A stretch of DNA of 64,000 nucleotides. Source: Variovorax sp. OV329. GTDB lineage: Bacteria; Pseudomonadota; Gammaproteobacteria; Burkholderiales; Burkholderiaceae_C. Where the stretch lies: positions 310,001-374,000 of the forward strand of contig NZ_FOUG01000004.1 in NCBI RefSeq assembly GCF_900114785.1, in the 5' to 3' direction. The translations under genes and the position numbers were made by a program. Every line of letters begins with the position of its first letter. Within the stretch, counting starts at the first letter, position 1. Below, in pieces: positions 43,957 to 52,682 of the stretch. The notes under the pieces are model-generated. The model was not told where the DNA came from and did no database searches. It worked only from the letters and a program-made list of their open reading frames with translations.

Positions 43957-44769
43957 ATGCCCCGTCCCGCCCGTTACTCCTCAGCCCAGCACGACGCCTT
44001 CGCCCAGGCCTTCGACCGTGACAGCCTGGTGGTTCTGCGCGACCACCTACCGCTCGAGAAGCTGGCTGCCTGGCGCGAGGCCTTCGAGCCCCTTCTGGCT
44101 GCCCAGATCGCCAGGGAGAAGGACGACCCCAACCGCGGCGCGCAGCGCTTCTATGTGAGCCTTCCTTTCGCCGCGCCTTTTTGCGACCCCGACTTCTTCG
44201 AGGACGAGGACATCCTGGCGATCGTCGAGCGCGTGGCCGGGCCGCAGCCGGTGATGTGCCAGCTGGCCAGCGACACGCCACTGAAGGGTTCCGACTACCA
44301 GGCCTGGCATGCCGACACGCCGGCGCTGTTTCCGGGCGTGCACGGCAACGACACGCCGTCCTTCCAGCTGGCCGTCAATTTCCCGTTGTGCGACGTCACC
44401 GACGACAACGGACCCTTCGAGACCACGCTGGGCACCCATCGCATGGACCGGCACGACGCCATGGAGGGCCTCGCCAATGGAAGCATCGCCCAGCACCGCT
44501 ACAAGATGAAGCTGGGCGACGTCATGATCCGGGACGTGCGCGCCATCCACCGCGGCACCCCCAACCGGACGGACGAGCCGCGCCCGATGGTCGTCATCGG
44601 CTACAGCCGGCGCTGGCTGTTCCGGCCGGAAGTCAGCATCCGGGTCCCGGCTTCGCAATGGCAGCAGCTCTCGCCGCGCGCGCAGCAGTTGCTCCGCTTC
44701 AACCCTGTGGTGCCGGACGAGCAGGCCGCAAACGGAGACGTGGAGAGCTACCGCGCCTTCGCCTTCTGA
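43957..44769 (+). CDS. Phytanoyl-CoA dioxygenase (PhyH)-family protein
   Basis: 270 residues from the ATG at 43957, with CCGGAG 6 bases upstream. Double-stranded beta-helix iron enzyme: the HxD pair in YQAWHADTPALFPG, DNGPFETTLGTHRMD, and a distal His plus Arg in RDVRAIHRGTPNRTDEPRP. It would hydroxylate a substrate using Fe(II), O2 and 2-oxoglutarate. Divergent from lacI and near a sugar importer, its substrate could be a sugar-like or compatible-solute-like compound. The 203 bases after it, up to yajC, show nothing recognisable. Confidence 0.85.
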   Translation: MPRPARYSSAQHDAFAQAFDRDSLVVLRDHLPLEKLAAWREAFEPLLAAQIAREKDDPNRGAQRFYVSLPFAAPFCDPDFFEDEDILAIVERVAGPQPVMCQLASDTPLKGSDYQAWHADTPALFPGVHGNDTPSFQLAVNFPLCDVTDDNGPFETTLGTHRMDRHDAMEGLANGSIAQHRYKMKLGDVMIRDVRAIHRGTPNRTDEPRPMVVIGYSRRWLFRPEVSIRVPASQWQQLSPRAQQLLRFNPVVPDEQAANGDVESYRAFAF

Positions 44770-44972
44770 AGGCGCTGCAGCCCGGTCCCAGTGAAAACCC
44801 GTGCTCTGGCGCCGGGTTCGGCGGCGAGGGCCCCCGGCCCGCGCCCTACAATGCGCGGTTGACGTGCGCGGGCTCCGGCCTGCGCCGCGCGGCCGCGAAT
44901 ACTCGATCACATGCGGCCGCCCTGCCGGCCCGGGCTTGCCCCGGGTCCTCACGAATCCTGTTGGAGAACCCC

Positions 44973-45302
44973 TTGTTCATCTCTTCCGCCTTCGCACAGA
45001 CCGCTCCCGCCGCAGGTGGCGGCGACATGATGTCTTCCATCGGCAGCATGCTGCCGCTGCTGCTGATGTTCGTGGTGCTGTACTTCGTCATGATCCGCCC
45101 GCAGATGAAGCGCCAGAAGGAGACCCGCAACATGCTGTCCGCCCTGGCCAAGGGTGACGAAGTGGCAACGGCCGGCGGCGTGCTGGGCAAGATCACCGAA
45201 CTGGGCGACCAGTACATGACCCTCGAAATCGCCAGCGGCGTGAACGTGCGCGTGCAGCGCAGCGCCGTGGTCCAGGTGCTGCCCAAGGGCACCGTCAAGT
45301 AA
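44973..45302 (+). CDS. yajC: Sec translocase accessory subunit YajC
   Basis: 109 residues from a TTG start at 44973, selected because GGAG lies 6 bases upstream and the product then begins FISSAFAQTAPA as in relatives. One transmembrane helix (MLPLLLMFVVLYFVMIRPQ) and a short cytoplasmic domain with KGDEVATAGGVLGKI. It associates with SecDF. Secd follows after 58 bases. The tgt/queA genes usually found upstream in this group are not here. Confidence 0.9.
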   Translation: MFISSAFAQTAPAAGGGDMMSSIGSMLPLLLMFVVLYFVMIRPQMKRQKETRNMLSALAKGDEVATAGGVLGKITELGDQYMTLEIASGVNVRVQRSAVVQVLPKGTVK

Positions 45303-45360
45303 TCACCTGTTGTCTTCATTCTGAGGCGGCGGCCTCAAGCGCCGCCGTTCAAGCGCGATC

Positions 45361-47235
45361 ATGAACCGATACCCGGTCTGGAAGTACGCGATCATCGTGA
45401 TCGTGCTGCTCGTGGGGCTCATCTACGCCCTGCCCAATTTCTTCGGCGAAGCACCGGCGGTGCAGGTGTCCAGCGCCAAGTCCACCATCCGGGTGGACGA
45501 GAGCACGCGCACCCGCGTCGAGGCGGCGCTGAAGGCGGCCAGCCTGCAGCCCGACATGCTCACGCTCGACGGCGCTTCCGTGCGGGCCCGCTTCGCCACC
45601 ACCGACGACCAGTTGAAGGCCCGCGACGTGCTGCAGCACGCCCTGGTGCCGGACCCCAGCGACCCGCCCTACGTGGTGGCGCTGAACCTGGTGTCGCGAT
45701 CGCCCGCCTGGCTGACCGCGCTGCATGCCCACCCGATGTACCTGGGCCTGGACCTGCGCGGCGGCGTGCACTTCATGCTCCAGGTGGACATGAAGGGCGC
45801 CCTGGACAAGAAGGCCGAGACCATGGCCAGCGACCTGCGCCAGGCGCTGCGCGACAAGAGCCTGCGCGGCACCTCGGTCAGCCGCAACGGCCAGACCGTG
45901 GAAGTGCGTTTTCGCGACCAGCCCAGCCTGGAAGCCACCCAGCGCATCATCCAGGACCAGTTCACCGACCTGACCGCCACCGCCAGCCAGGAAGGCAGCG
46001 AGTGGAAGCTCACGGCCACCTTCAAGCCCGAGGCGGCCCGCCGCCTGCAGGACGCGGCGCTCAAGCAGAACATCACCACCCTGCACAACCGGATCAACGA
46101 ACTGGGCGTGGCCGAGCCGGTGATCCAGCAGCAGGGCGTGGACCGCATCGTGGTGCAGCTGCCCGGCGTGCAGGACACGGCCAAGGCCAAGGACATCCTG
46201 GGCCGCACCGCCACGCTGGAACTGCGCATGGTCGACGAGAGCGCCGAGGCGCGCGCGGCCGAGACCGGCAGCGGGCCGGTGCCCTTCGGCTCCGAGAAAT
46301 TCCTGGAGCGCGACGGCCGCCCGATCATCGTCAAGAAGCAGGTGATCATCACCGGCGAGAACCTGAGCGACGCCCAGCCCGGCTTCGACCAGCAGACCCA
46401 GCAGCCCAAGGTCGACCTGACCGTGGACGCCAAGGGCGGTCGCATCATGCGCGACATCAGCCGCGACAACATCGGCAAGCGCATGGCCATCCTGCTCTTC
46501 GAGAAGGGCAAGGGCGAGGTGCTGACGGCGCCGGCGATCCGCGGCGAGCTGGGCACCCGTTTCCAGATCTCCGGCTCGATGAATGTGGTGGAGGCCAGCG
46601 ACCTGGCCCTGCTGCTGCGTGCCGGCTCGCTGGCCGCGCCCATGGAGATCATCGAGGAAAGCACCATCGGCCCGAGCCTGGGTGCCGACAACATCGAGAA
46701 GGGCTTCAAGAGCGTTGCCTACGGCTTCCTGGCGATCATGGTCTTCATGTGCGCCTACTACGCGCTGTTCGGCCTGTTCTCCTCCATCGCGCTGGCGGTC
46801 AACCTGCTCCTGCTGGTGGCCATCCTGTCGATGCTGCAGGCCACGCTCACGCTGCCGGGCATCGCCGCCATGGCGCTGGCCATCGGCGTGGCGATCGACT
46901 CCAACGTGCTGATCAACGAGCGCGTGCGCGAGGAACTGCGCAACGGCGCCTCGCCGCAGGCGGCCATCCATGCCGGCTACGACCGCGCCTGGAACACCAT
47001 CCTGGACTCCAACGTCACCACCCTCATCGCCGGCATCGCGCTGCTCGCCTTCGGCTCGGGGCCGGTGCGCGGCTTCGCGGTGGTGCACTGCATCGGCATC
47101 GTCACCTCGATGTTCTCGGCCGTGTTCTTCTCGCGCGGCCTGGTGAACTTCTGGTACGGGCGCAAGAAGAAGCTCAAGGGCGTGTCCATCGGCACCGTGT
47201 GGCGCCCGGATACCGCAGTGGCGGACAACAAGTAA
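45361..47235 (+). CDS. secD: Protein translocase subunit SecD
   Basis: 624 residues. First helix at ~7-25 (YAIIVIVLLVGLIYALPNFF), large periplasmic domains (~30-450, with LGLDLRGGVHFMLQVD), and a C-terminal block of five helices including AIGVAIDSNVLINERVREE. SecD and SecF use the proton gradient to help complete protein export. The length and motifs are normal. SecF follows after 18 bases. Confidence 0.96.
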   Translation: MNRYPVWKYAIIVIVLLVGLIYALPNFFGEAPAVQVSSAKSTIRVDESTRTRVEAALKAASLQPDMLTLDGASVRARFATTDDQLKARDVLQHALVPDPSDPPYVVALNLVSRSPAWLTALHAHPMYLGLDLRGGVHFMLQVDMKGALDKKAETMASDLRQALRDKSLRGTSVSRNGQTVEVRFRDQPSLEATQRIIQDQFTDLTATASQEGSEWKLTATFKPEAARRLQDAALKQNITTLHNRINELGVAEPVIQQQGVDRIVVQLPGVQDTAKAKDILGRTATLELRMVDESAEARAAETGSGPVPFGSEKFLERDGRPIIVKKQVIITGENLSDAQPGFDQQTQQPKVDLTVDAKGGRIMRDISRDNIGKRMAILLFEKGKGEVLTAPAIRGELGTRFQISGSMNVVEASDLALLLRAGSLAAPMEIIEESTIGPSLGADNIEKGFKSVAYGFLAIMVFMCAYYALFGLFSSIALAVNLLLLVAILSMLQATLTLPGIAAMALAIGVAIDSNVLINERVREELRNGASPQAAIHAGYDRAWNTILDSNVTTLIAGIALLAFGSGPVRGFAVVHCIGIVTSMFSAVFFSRGLVNFWYGRKKKLKGVSIGTVWRPDTAVADNK

Positions 47236-47253
47236 GAAGAGCAGGGACCCGCC

Positions 47254-48207
47254 ATGGAGTTTTTCCGCATCCACCGCACCATCCCGTTCATGCGCCACGC
47301 GCTGGTGCTGAACGCCATCTCGGTCATCACCTTCCTGCTGGCCGTGTTCTTCCTGTTCAGCCGCGGGCTGCACCTGTCGGTCGAATTCACCGGCGGCACG
47401 GTGATGGAAGTGGCCTACACGCAGACCGCCGACCTGGGCAAGGTCCGCGAGGCCATCGCCAAGCTGGGCTTCCAGGACGTGCAGGTGCAGAACTTCGGCA
47501 CCTCGCGCGACGTCATGATCCGGCTGCCGGCGCAAAAGGGCGTGAACGCGGCCCAGCAGAGCACCCAGGTCCTCGACGCCCTCAAGTCGGTCGACCCCTC
47601 GGTACAGCTGCGCCGCAACGATTTCGTCGGTCCGCAGGTGGGCGACGAGCTCACCACCAACGGCCTGAAGGCGCTCGCCATGGTGGTGGTGGGCATCATG
47701 GTCTACCTGGCCTTCCGCTTCGAGTGGAAGTTCGCCCTGGCCACGGTGCTGGCCAACCTGCACGACGTGGTCATCATCTTGGGCTTCTTCGCCTTCTTCC
47801 AGTGGGAGTTCTCGCTGGCGGTGCTGGCGGCGGTGCTGGCGGTGCTGGGCTACTCGGTCAACGAGTCGGTGGTGATCTTCGACCGCATCCGCGAGAACTT
47901 CAGGCGCTACCGCAAGATGAGCACCGTGGAGATCATCGACAACGCGATCACCTCCACCATCAGCCGGACCATCATCACCCACGGCTCCACCCAGTTGGTG
48001 GTGCTGTCGATGTTCTTCTTCGGCGGCCCCACGCTGCACTACTTCGCGCTGGCGCTGACCATCGGCATCCTGTTCGGCATCTACTCCTCGGCCTTCGTAG
48101 CCGCCGCCATCGCCATGTGGCTGGGCGTGAAGCGGGAGGACCTGGTCAAGGGTCCCGTAAAGCGGGACGGCGATCCGGACGACCCGAACTCCGGCGCGGT
48201 GGTCTGA
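47254..48207 (+). CDS. secF: Protein translocase subunit SecF
   Basis: 317 residues with six helices. Characteristic SVEFTGGTVMEVAYTQ near the start, VLGYSVNESVVIFDRIREN in the fourth/fifth helices and STTISRTIITHGSTQL-type sequence (TSTISRTIITHGSTQ). It is the partner of SecD, the last gene of the yajC-secD-secF unit. Confidence 0.96.
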   Translation: MEFFRIHRTIPFMRHALVLNAISVITFLLAVFFLFSRGLHLSVEFTGGTVMEVAYTQTADLGKVREAIAKLGFQDVQVQNFGTSRDVMIRLPAQKGVNAAQQSTQVLDALKSVDPSVQLRRNDFVGPQVGDELTTNGLKALAMVVVGIMVYLAFRFEWKFALATVLANLHDVVIILGFFAFFQWEFSLAVLAAVLAVLGYSVNESVVIFDRIRENFRRYRKMSTVEIIDNAITSTISRTIITHGSTQLVVLSMFFFGGPTLHYFALALTIGILFGIYSSAFVAAAIAMWLGVKREDLVKGPVKRDGDPDDPNSGAVV

Positions 48208-48327
48208 CTTGGTCGCCGTGGACAGGATGCCACGTTGGGGTTGCCGAGCATGCTGCGATACTTGTGCGGACGCCGCCTACAGGGCAAGCTTTGAGCTGCC
48301 GGCGGTTACCATCCGTCTCGCCCCCCA

Positions 48328-50724
48328 ATGAGCAGCACAGAGCGTCCCAACGCATCGTCCGTCCAGCTTGCGCGTGAAACGCGCGAGCGCTTCGTCGCCG
48401 CCACCGAGGGTGTGATCGCGCCGACGGCGCAAGCCATCCGCGAGCGCCTGAACGCCCTGGCCGGCCAGACCGGCAACGCCCGGGAAATGCACCAGCACCG
48501 CGACGACTTCGTCGCCTTCGTCGAGCACGAGTCGCGCTGGGTCAACCTGTCGCAATCGGGCTGGCGCAAGGCGCTGCACAGCATGGGCACCGGCGCGTCG
48601 GGCCTGCAGTCGCTGGGCAGCCTGGAGCTGATCGGCGACGAGGTCGTCGAGAACAACATCCTGTCCTCGCGCCTGGCCCTGGTGATCCAGGACAAGGCCA
48701 GCTTCGAGCTCAACGACGTGCGCCTGCGCATGCAGCATCTGGAGAACACCACCGAGCTCAGCAGCAAGGACGTGCTGCGGCCCGAAGTGCTCGCCAAGCT
48801 GCTGGTCGACCAGTGGCTGGCCGCGGGCCTCACCCGCGCCATGTGGACCAAGGTGCAGGACGTGGTCCAGCAGCACATGCTGGAGGTGATCCTCAAGGCC
48901 TACAAGGACGCCAACGCCTTCCTGATCTCCCGCGGCGTGATGCCCGAGATCGACCTCAAGGGCTTCGTCAAGCGCGCACACGGCGCGCCCTCCTCGGCGC
49001 CCATGGGATTCTCCGGCATGGGCGGCCGCGGCCAAACCGTCGATGCGCCCTTGGGCGCCGGCGGCTTTGCGCCGGCCGCCATCGGCGTGCAAAGCCCGGC
49101 AGGCCGCTATGGCGTGGCCGGAGCCGGCCAGGCGGGCGGCGTCGACTTTCCGCTGGTGGGGGGCGGCTCGCCGCTGATCGTCGCCCGCCAGCGCGCGCAG
49201 GGCGTGCTGAGCAGCCTCAAGCGCTTCGTCACCGCGCGCATCGGCTCCGATTTCGTCGGGGGCAGCCGGGCCATGGCTGCCTCCAGCCATGTCGGCTCGG
49301 TCGGTGGCGTGGGCCCGGGTGCCATGGCGCCCGGCGTCGGCTCGCCGGTCTTCGTGCAGGCCATCATGGACGCCGAAGTGGCCTACCGCGCCGCCTCCTC
49401 CCAGTACGTGGTGGGCGACGAGGCCACGGCCATCCAGCAAAGCGCCGTCGACATGCGCCGGCGCACGGCCGAGCTGAAGAAGAAGGCCCCCACCACCGCC
49501 GACAAGGCCACGGTGGAAATCGTGGCCCTGATGTTCCAGGCCATCCTGGCCGAGGAGCGCATTCCCTTCTCGGCGCGCGTCTGGTTCGCGCGCCTGCAGA
49601 TGCCAGTGCTGCGCGTGGCCATCGCCGAGCCCGAGTTCTTCGGCACCCTGCAGCACCCCGCCCGCATGCTGATCGACCGCATGGGCTCCTGCGTGATGGG
49701 CTTCGACGCCGCCGCCATTTCCGGCAGCGCGCTCGAGGGCGAGATCCGCCGCGTGGTGCAGGTGATCGAGCAGTACCCCGAGACCGGCCAGCGCGTGTTC
49801 AAGCTGGTGTACGACGAATTCGTCGCCTTCCTCTCCAAGTACCTCACGCAGAGCGACGCCACCCAGCGCCTCATGAGCGTGGCGCAGCAGGTGGAGCAGA
49901 AGGAGACGATGGCGATCCAGTACACCATCGAGCTGCGCAAGATGCTCAATGACATCCCGGTTCGCGAAGAGATCCGGGAATTCCTGTTCAAGGTCTGGGC
50001 CGAAGTGCTGGCGCTGGCCGCATTGCGCTACGGCGCGCAGGACCAGCAGACCGTCACCCTCAAGCGTGCCGCCGCCGACCTGGTGTGGGCCGCCAGCGCC
50101 AAGCCCAACCGCAACGACCGCACCCGCGTCATCCAGGACCTGCCCAACCTGTTGCAGCGCCTGCGCCAGGGCATGGCCCTGCTGGGCATCGAGGGCGATC
50201 CGCAGGAGCAGCACATCAAGGTGATCGGCCAGACCCTGGCCGACGCCTTCATGTCCAAGACCGACGCCATCCCTTCCACGCAGATCGACGCCATGGCCAA
50301 GCGCCTGGCCAACCTGGAAGACTTCGTCAGCGACGAGAGCGCCACCGACCTGCCGCTGGACGCTGCCAGCATCGAACTGCTGCTGGGGGTGGACGCCGCC
50401 TCCATCGAGGTCGTGCCCGACACCGGCGCCAAGGTGAGCGACGAGATGCTGGCCTGGGCGCACGACCTGCAGGTGGGCAACTGGTTCATGCTGGACCACA
50501 ACAACCGCCCCACCCAGGTCCAGTTCGTCTGGCGCAGCGACCGCAAGCAGCTGCACCTCTTCGCCGCCCCTGGCGGCCGCAGCTTCCTCATCCAGGCCGG
50601 CCGCCTGGCCTCCTACCTGCAGGCCGGCCTGCTGGTCCCGGCGGAAGAGGAAACGCTGACCGTGCGCGCGACGCGCGAAGCGCTGGCCAAGCTCGACGCG
50701 AACCCCGAGCGCCTGCTGGACTGA
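48328..50724 (+). CDS. DUF1631-family protein
   Basis: 798 residues, soluble, no signal peptide. The DUF1631 family is typical of beta- and gammaproteobacteria and has no firm function. Visible features: a helical N-terminal part, a Gly/Ala-rich low-complexity linker at ~220-345, a long helical domain (RIPFSARVWFARLQMPVLRVA near 415) and a C-terminal segment (VGNWFMLDHNNRPTQVQFVW) resembling a PilZ-like barrel. The latter would fit c-di-GMP or envelope-linked roles but is not certain. Monocistronic; followed by two tandem repeat copies. Confidence 0.8.
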   Translation: MSSTERPNASSVQLARETRERFVAATEGVIAPTAQAIRERLNALAGQTGNAREMHQHRDDFVAFVEHESRWVNLSQSGWRKALHSMGTGASGLQSLGSLELIGDEVVENNILSSRLALVIQDKASFELNDVRLRMQHLENTTELSSKDVLRPEVLAKLLVDQWLAAGLTRAMWTKVQDVVQQHMLEVILKAYKDANAFLISRGVMPEIDLKGFVKRAHGAPSSAPMGFSGMGGRGQTVDAPLGAGGFAPAAIGVQSPAGRYGVAGAGQAGGVDFPLVGGGSPLIVARQRAQGVLSSLKRFVTARIGSDFVGGSRAMAASSHVGSVGGVGPGAMAPGVGSPVFVQAIMDAEVAYRAASSQYVVGDEATAIQQSAVDMRRRTAELKKKAPTTADKATVEIVALMFQAILAEERIPFSARVWFARLQMPVLRVAIAEPEFFGTLQHPARMLIDRMGSCVMGFDAAAISGSALEGEIRRVVQVIEQYPETGQRVFKLVYDEFVAFLSKYLTQSDATQRLMSVAQQVEQKETMAIQYTIELRKMLNDIPVREEIREFLFKVWAEVLALAALRYGAQDQQTVTLKRAAADLVWAASAKPNRNDRTRVIQDLPNLLQRLRQGMALLGIEGDPQEQHIKVIGQTLADAFMSKTDAIPSTQIDAMAKRLANLEDFVSDESATDLPLDAASIELLLGVDAASIEVVPDTGAKVSDEMLAWAHDLQVGNWFMLDHNNRPTQVQFVWRSDRKQLHLFAAPGGRSFLIQAGRLASYLQAGLLVPAEEETLTVRATREALAKLDANPERLLD

Positions 50725-50757
50725 GCCCGGCCGGCCCGTCCCCTTTCTTCACCAGCC

Positions 50758-50861
50758 ACGCGCCGCGGAACTGGCTTTGCCAGGCCGCAGGCGTGGTCCC
50801 CTCCTCGGGAGGTGGCGAACTACACGCAGCGAAGCGGAGTGAGAAGCCGGGATGCCTCAGT
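50758..50861 (+). repeat. Dispersed intergenic repeat, copy A
   Basis: About 104 bases beginning ACGCGCCGCGGAACTGGCT, with a CCTC/GAGG hairpin in the middle and the segment GCAGCGAAGCGGAGTGA near the end. Copy B follows directly in the same orientation. Related copies are at 57242-57341 (inverted) and 58397-58486. It lies between the convergent DUF1631 and smg genes. Confidence 0.8.
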
Positions 50862-50962
50862 ACGCGCCGCGGAACTGGCTATGCCAGGCCGCAGGCGGGG
50901 CCTCCCCCTCGGGGGGTGGCGAATTACACGCAGCGAAGCGAAGTGAAAAGCCGGGGGGCCTC
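50862..50962 (+). repeat. Dispersed intergenic repeat, copy B (tandem with A)
   Basis: Same element as copy A, 104 bases further on, with a stronger CCCCC/GGGGG hairpin. It ends directly at the smg stop codon. The tandem layout and small differences suggest a local duplication that has since diverged. Confidence 0.8.
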
Positions 50963-51484
50963 TTAATGCGCGATGCGGTCTTCAGGATCGTCGCAGAGCT
51001 CGTCCAGCACCAGCGCATCGGGCTCGATGCCGGTGCTCCAGTGCACCATCAGCACGATGATCTTCAGCTCTTCCAGCGACACCGGGTCGCCGGGGGCGGC
51101 CATGGCGCGCTCGATGATCACCTCGCGCAGGCCAGCGGGCAGGGCCTGGGCGCTGTCGAGAAAGCTGAGGAAGCCCAGGCATTGCGCACCCAGGTGGTTC
51201 TGCTCGGCGGTCGAGTAGACACGCATGGCATGGGCAGAAGGCTCCAGGGCCAGCTCGAAGCCCTGGATGGGCTCGCCGACCGTGATGCTGTCTTCATCGT
51301 CCTCGTTGCGCGTGAGGATGATGCCCTGGGTGGCGAGCGTCAGGCCGTCGAGCCACTGGAGGGCGTCGCGTATCTCGTCTTCCTCGAAGCCGTTGGCACT
51401 GAGCTTGCGGCCCAGCAGTTCGGGCTCGGGGCAGGCATCGCCGCGCCAGTAGTTTTCGTAAACGAACACGAGCACGTCATACAT
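50963..51484 (-). CDS. smg: Smg/DUF494-family protein
   Basis: 173 residues. The family pattern begins MYDVLVFVYENYW and includes LSANGFEEDEIRDALQWLDGL split over ~30-50, SAHAMRVYSTAEQNHLG and MVHWSTGIEPDALVLDEL. It is conserved next to dprA in beta- and gammaproteobacteria and named for that position; its molecular role is not established. It is the last gene of the lysM-dprA-smg unit. Confidence 0.9.
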   Translation of the reverse strand: MYDVLVFVYENYWRGDACPEPELLGRKLSANGFEEDEIRDALQWLDGLTLATQGIILTRNEDDEDSITVGEPIQGFELALEPSAHAMRVYSTAEQNHLGAQCLGFLSFLDSAQALPAGLREVIIERAMAAPGDPVSLEELKIIVLMVHWSTGIEPDALVLDELCDDPEDRIAH

Positions 51485-51524
51485 GGGCCCAATATAGCGG
51501 AGTGCGGTTTCAAGGCAATCGGAA

Positions 51525-52661
51525 TCAGGCGTGACCGATGCGCTGAAACAACCCTCCGGGCAGGCGAGCCACCTCGCCCGCGAGCTCGAGTTCGAGCAGT
51601 TGCGCCTGCAGTTGCGCCGCCGGAGAACCGGTGCGCGCGATCAACGCGTCGAGGCTCACGGGGTCGTGACCCAGGGCGGCCAGCAAGGGCGGCGCGTCCT
51701 GATCATCCGGGGCGGCGGCGGCCGGCTGCACCGGCGGTGAAGATTCGGTGCGCAGGTCCAGGTCCTCGAAGATGTCCTTCACTGTCTCCACCAGCTTGGC
51801 ACCCTGGCGGATCAGCGCATGGCAGCCGCGCGACTGCGGCGAGTGGATCGAGCCCGGGATCGCGAACACCTCCTTGCCCTGCTCCACCGCCAGCCGCGCG
51901 GTGATGAGCGAGCCCGACTGCAGCGCGGCCTCCACCACCAGCGTGCCGCGGGTGAGGCCCGCGATGATGCGGTTGCGCTTGGGAAAGTTCTGGGTAAGCG
52001 GCGGCGTGCCCAGCGGCAGCTCGCTCACCAGCAGCCCCTGCTGGGCGATGCGATGCGCCAACTGTCGGTGCCGGGCGGGGTAGACCCGGTCCAGCCCGGT
52101 GCCCACCACCGCCACCGTGGCAAGGCGATGCGTGTTGCCGACGGCTTCCAGCGCACCCTCGTGAGCCGCGCCGTCGATGCCCAGGGCCAGACCGGACACC
52201 ACGGCCACGCCCGCCTCGCCGAGCGCCCGGCCGAAGGCCTTCGCGTTGCTGGCGCCCTGGGGCGTGGGATTGCGGCTGCCCACGACGGCCAGGCTGCGCC
52301 CCAGCTGGGTCAGGTCGAAGTCGGCTGGCCCGACCAGGTGCAGTAGCAGCGGCGGATCGGCCGTCTGCAGCAAGGAGGCGGGGTAGCCGTCATCGGCCAG
52401 CGTGAGGATGCGGTGCCGCTCAGGGTCGGCCTGCAGCCACTGCCAGGTCTGGTCGGCAAGGGCCTCGAGTTCGGGCGGCTGCTGCACAAGCGCCCGGGCC
52501 TGCGCCTGCGAGACCACCTGCAGCAGGGCCGACTGCGGCTGAGCGAAGATGGCGTCCGGCAGTCCGAAGGCCGCCAGCAGCTTGCGCGAAGTGCCATCGC
52601 CGACCCCGGGGGTCAGCGACAGTCTCAGCCAGTGATGAAGTTCTTCGCGCTCGAAACCCAA
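51525..52661 (-). CDS. dprA: DNA processing protein DprA/Smf
   Basis: 378 residues from a TTG at 52661; an in-frame stop lies 8 codons upstream, so no earlier start exists. Rossmann-fold core with LAVVGSRNPTPQGASNAKAFG split near 125-145, VVSGLALGIDGAAHEGAL and VVEAALQSGSLITARLAVEQG. A C-terminal winged-helix-like segment follows (SLDALIARTGSPAAQLQAQLLEL). DprA loads RecA on incoming single-stranded DNA in transformation. It starts 21 bases after the LysM gene. Confidence 0.94.
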   Translation of the reverse strand: MGFEREELHHWLRLSLTPGVGDGTSRKLLAAFGLPDAIFAQPQSALLQVVSQAQARALVQQPPELEALADQTWQWLQADPERHRILTLADDGYPASLLQTADPPLLLHLVGPADFDLTQLGRSLAVVGSRNPTPQGASNAKAFGRALGEAGVAVVSGLALGIDGAAHEGALEAVGNTHRLATVAVVGTGLDRVYPARHRQLAHRIAQQGLLVSELPLGTPPLTQNFPKRNRIIAGLTRGTLVVEAALQSGSLITARLAVEQGKEVFAIPGSIHSPQSRGCHALIRQGAKLVETVKDIFEDLDLRTESSPPVQPAAAAPDDQDAPPLLAALGHDPVSLDALIARTGSPAAQLQAQLLELELAGEVARLPGGLFQRIGHA

Positions 52662-52682
52662 GGAAAAGTGAACGAATGTGCT

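Noticed and set aside
50758-50962. Possible CRISPR-like tandem repeat
   Set aside because: Only two long copies without spacers, with dispersed relatives elsewhere and no cas genes.
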